This document shows, piece after piece, positions 63,399-64,000 of a stretch of DNA of 64,000 nt (position 1 is its first letter; each line of letters begins with the position of its first letter). A program made the translations under genes and the position numbers. Source of the DNA: JABWCE01 sp964617955 (lineage in GTDB: Bacteria; Bacteroidota; Bacteroidia; NS11-12g; UBA9320); assembly GCA_964617955.1 (NCBI GenBank), contig CAZTXB010000005.1, forward strand, positions 62,001 through 126,000, in the 5' to 3' direction. The notes under the pieces are model-generated. The model was not told the origin of the DNA, ran no database searches, and saw nothing but the letters and a program-made list of their open reading frames with translations.

Positions 63399-64000
63399 TT
63401 AGGCTTTGTACAAGCTTTCTTCCTCCTTTATCCTTCGTTTCCAGCGCTTGTGAGTCCATAGCCAAAACTGCGGTGTTTGCCTTATTTGGTCTTCCAACCA
63501 ACGGGTATGCAACTCGGTTATTTCGCCTGCTTTCATTTTTGACGCATCTTCGCATAGAAGTCGGGCCTCCATTTGATAATACCCCCTTTTTTGCTTGGTC
63601 ACATATACAAATACCACCGGTAGCTTGTATTCAGCGGCAAATAATTCGGCTCCAAGGGCTACAGCCGTAGGTTGATTTAAAAAGGTAGTCCAATGTACCA
63701 TTTTACTGTAGGTCGGAGATTGGTCGGTAGCGAATATGGTGGCCGTTAATTCCCCTTTATGTTGTTCAAATCCTTCCTTGACTCTTTTTTTGGAAAGCAT
63801 TTCCATGCCAAATCGGCTGCGGCTTTTTAAAATCTTGTCATTAAAAAATGCATTGCTTAGGGGCGCGTAAATTCCAATGATATGGTGTTTAACCTGACGA
63901 CTTAAAATCGCTGCTCCTATTTCCCAATTGTTATAATGACCTCCTGTGAGAATAATGCTTTTATTTTTGTCGTAAAGCCCATCCATCACTTCAGCATTTA
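63399..64000 (-). CDS. LpxL/HtrB-family lysophospholipid (lipid A) acyltransferase, 5' end cut by window
   Basis: The visible 200 C-terminal residues run off the right edge with no stop in the remaining frame, so the start is missing. The acyltransferase motif GHYNNWE (HxxxxE type) is followed by APLSNAFFNDKILKSRSRFG, the FATDQSP segment and the end PQFWLWTHKRWKRR, as in LpxL/HtrB family enzymes. These add a secondary acyl chain to lipid A or to similar envelope lipids on the inner membrane. The Bacteroidota members are often called lysophospholipid acyltransferase; the exact acceptor is not clear. Confidence 0.9.
   Translation of the reverse strand, partial: NAEVMDGLYDKNKSIILTGGHYNNWEIGAAILSRQVKHHIIGIYAPLSNAFFNDKILKSRSRFGMEMLSKKRVKEGFEQHKGELTATIFATDQSPTYSKMVHWTTFLNQPTAVALGAELFAAEYKLPVVFVYVTKQKRGYYQMEARLLCEDASKMKAGEITELHTRWLEDQIRQTPQFWLWTHKRWKRRIKEEESLYKA

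Noticed and set aside
1..64000. tRNA genes, CRISPR arrays, prophage or an intact insertion sequence
   Set aside because: I scanned the intergenic stretches for tRNA T-arm sequences, regular direct repeats and transposase or phage motifs and found none.

Overview
The window comes from a Bacteroidota chromosome. The evidence is a SusC/SusD pair, two secreted multidomain proteins with type IX secretion (T9SS) sorting domains (one type A, one type B), a short primary sigma factor without region 1.1, promoter boxes of the Bacteroidota form TAnnTTTG, a DUF4290-murA-tlpA-grpE-dnaJ run, and menaquinone genes. Many members look closest to Chitinophagia, Saprospiria or Sphingobacteriia, but the sequence alone does not fix the genus. 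Most of the window is ordinary housekeeping. I see no tRNA, rRNA, CRISPR array, prophage or intact transposase gene.

Layout. 1-8100: a cut GH3/serine-hydrolase fusion, a peroxiredoxin, feoAB, rpoD and a CCG-domain iron-sulfur protein. 8100-20800: a penicillin-binding-fold serine hydrolase, a 1508-residue thermolysin-family protease with Ig-like repeats, a glycosyltransferase fusion, an alpha/beta hydrolase and a 1130-residue CotH-kinase surface protein. 20900-24930: menA-menC and kbl-SDR, each pair overlapping by 4 bp. 25090-33950: ftsH and a tail-specific protease facing the DUF4290-murA-tlpA-grpE-dnaJ operon. 34100-40550: a SusC/SusD pair, a strong terminator and an M2 (ACE-like) peptidase lipoprotein. 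40600-47500: ybaB, an HI0933-type flavoprotein, a small outer-membrane barrel, hscA and a TPR protein. 47900-53500: a receptor-type adenylate cyclase, a TPP-riboswitch-controlled TonB receptor and a Bax-inhibitor-1 protein. 53600-57820: an aspartic-protease-like protein with rimK, DUF2461, a membrane protein, rpmH-rnpA-yidD and a cold-shock gene. 57900-64000: a 1730-residue exported TPR-CHAT protein and a cut lipid A type acyltransferase.

The non-coding parts hold the least expected structure. A 236-bp MITE-like element occurs three times intact (6976-7211, 13889-14124 inverted, 41134-41369). It has 15-bp terminal inverted repeats and 6-7-bp flanking direct repeats. Its right half is almost invariant while its left half has drifted. 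The first 30 bases of the same element form one arm of the terminator after prc, and a diverged relative may lie at 63156. A TPP riboswitch precedes a TonB receptor, with a possible anti-aptamer arm, and identifies the receptor as a likely thiamine-compound importer. TAnnTTTG boxes often sit only 4-10 nt before start codons, which suggests very short or absent leaders.
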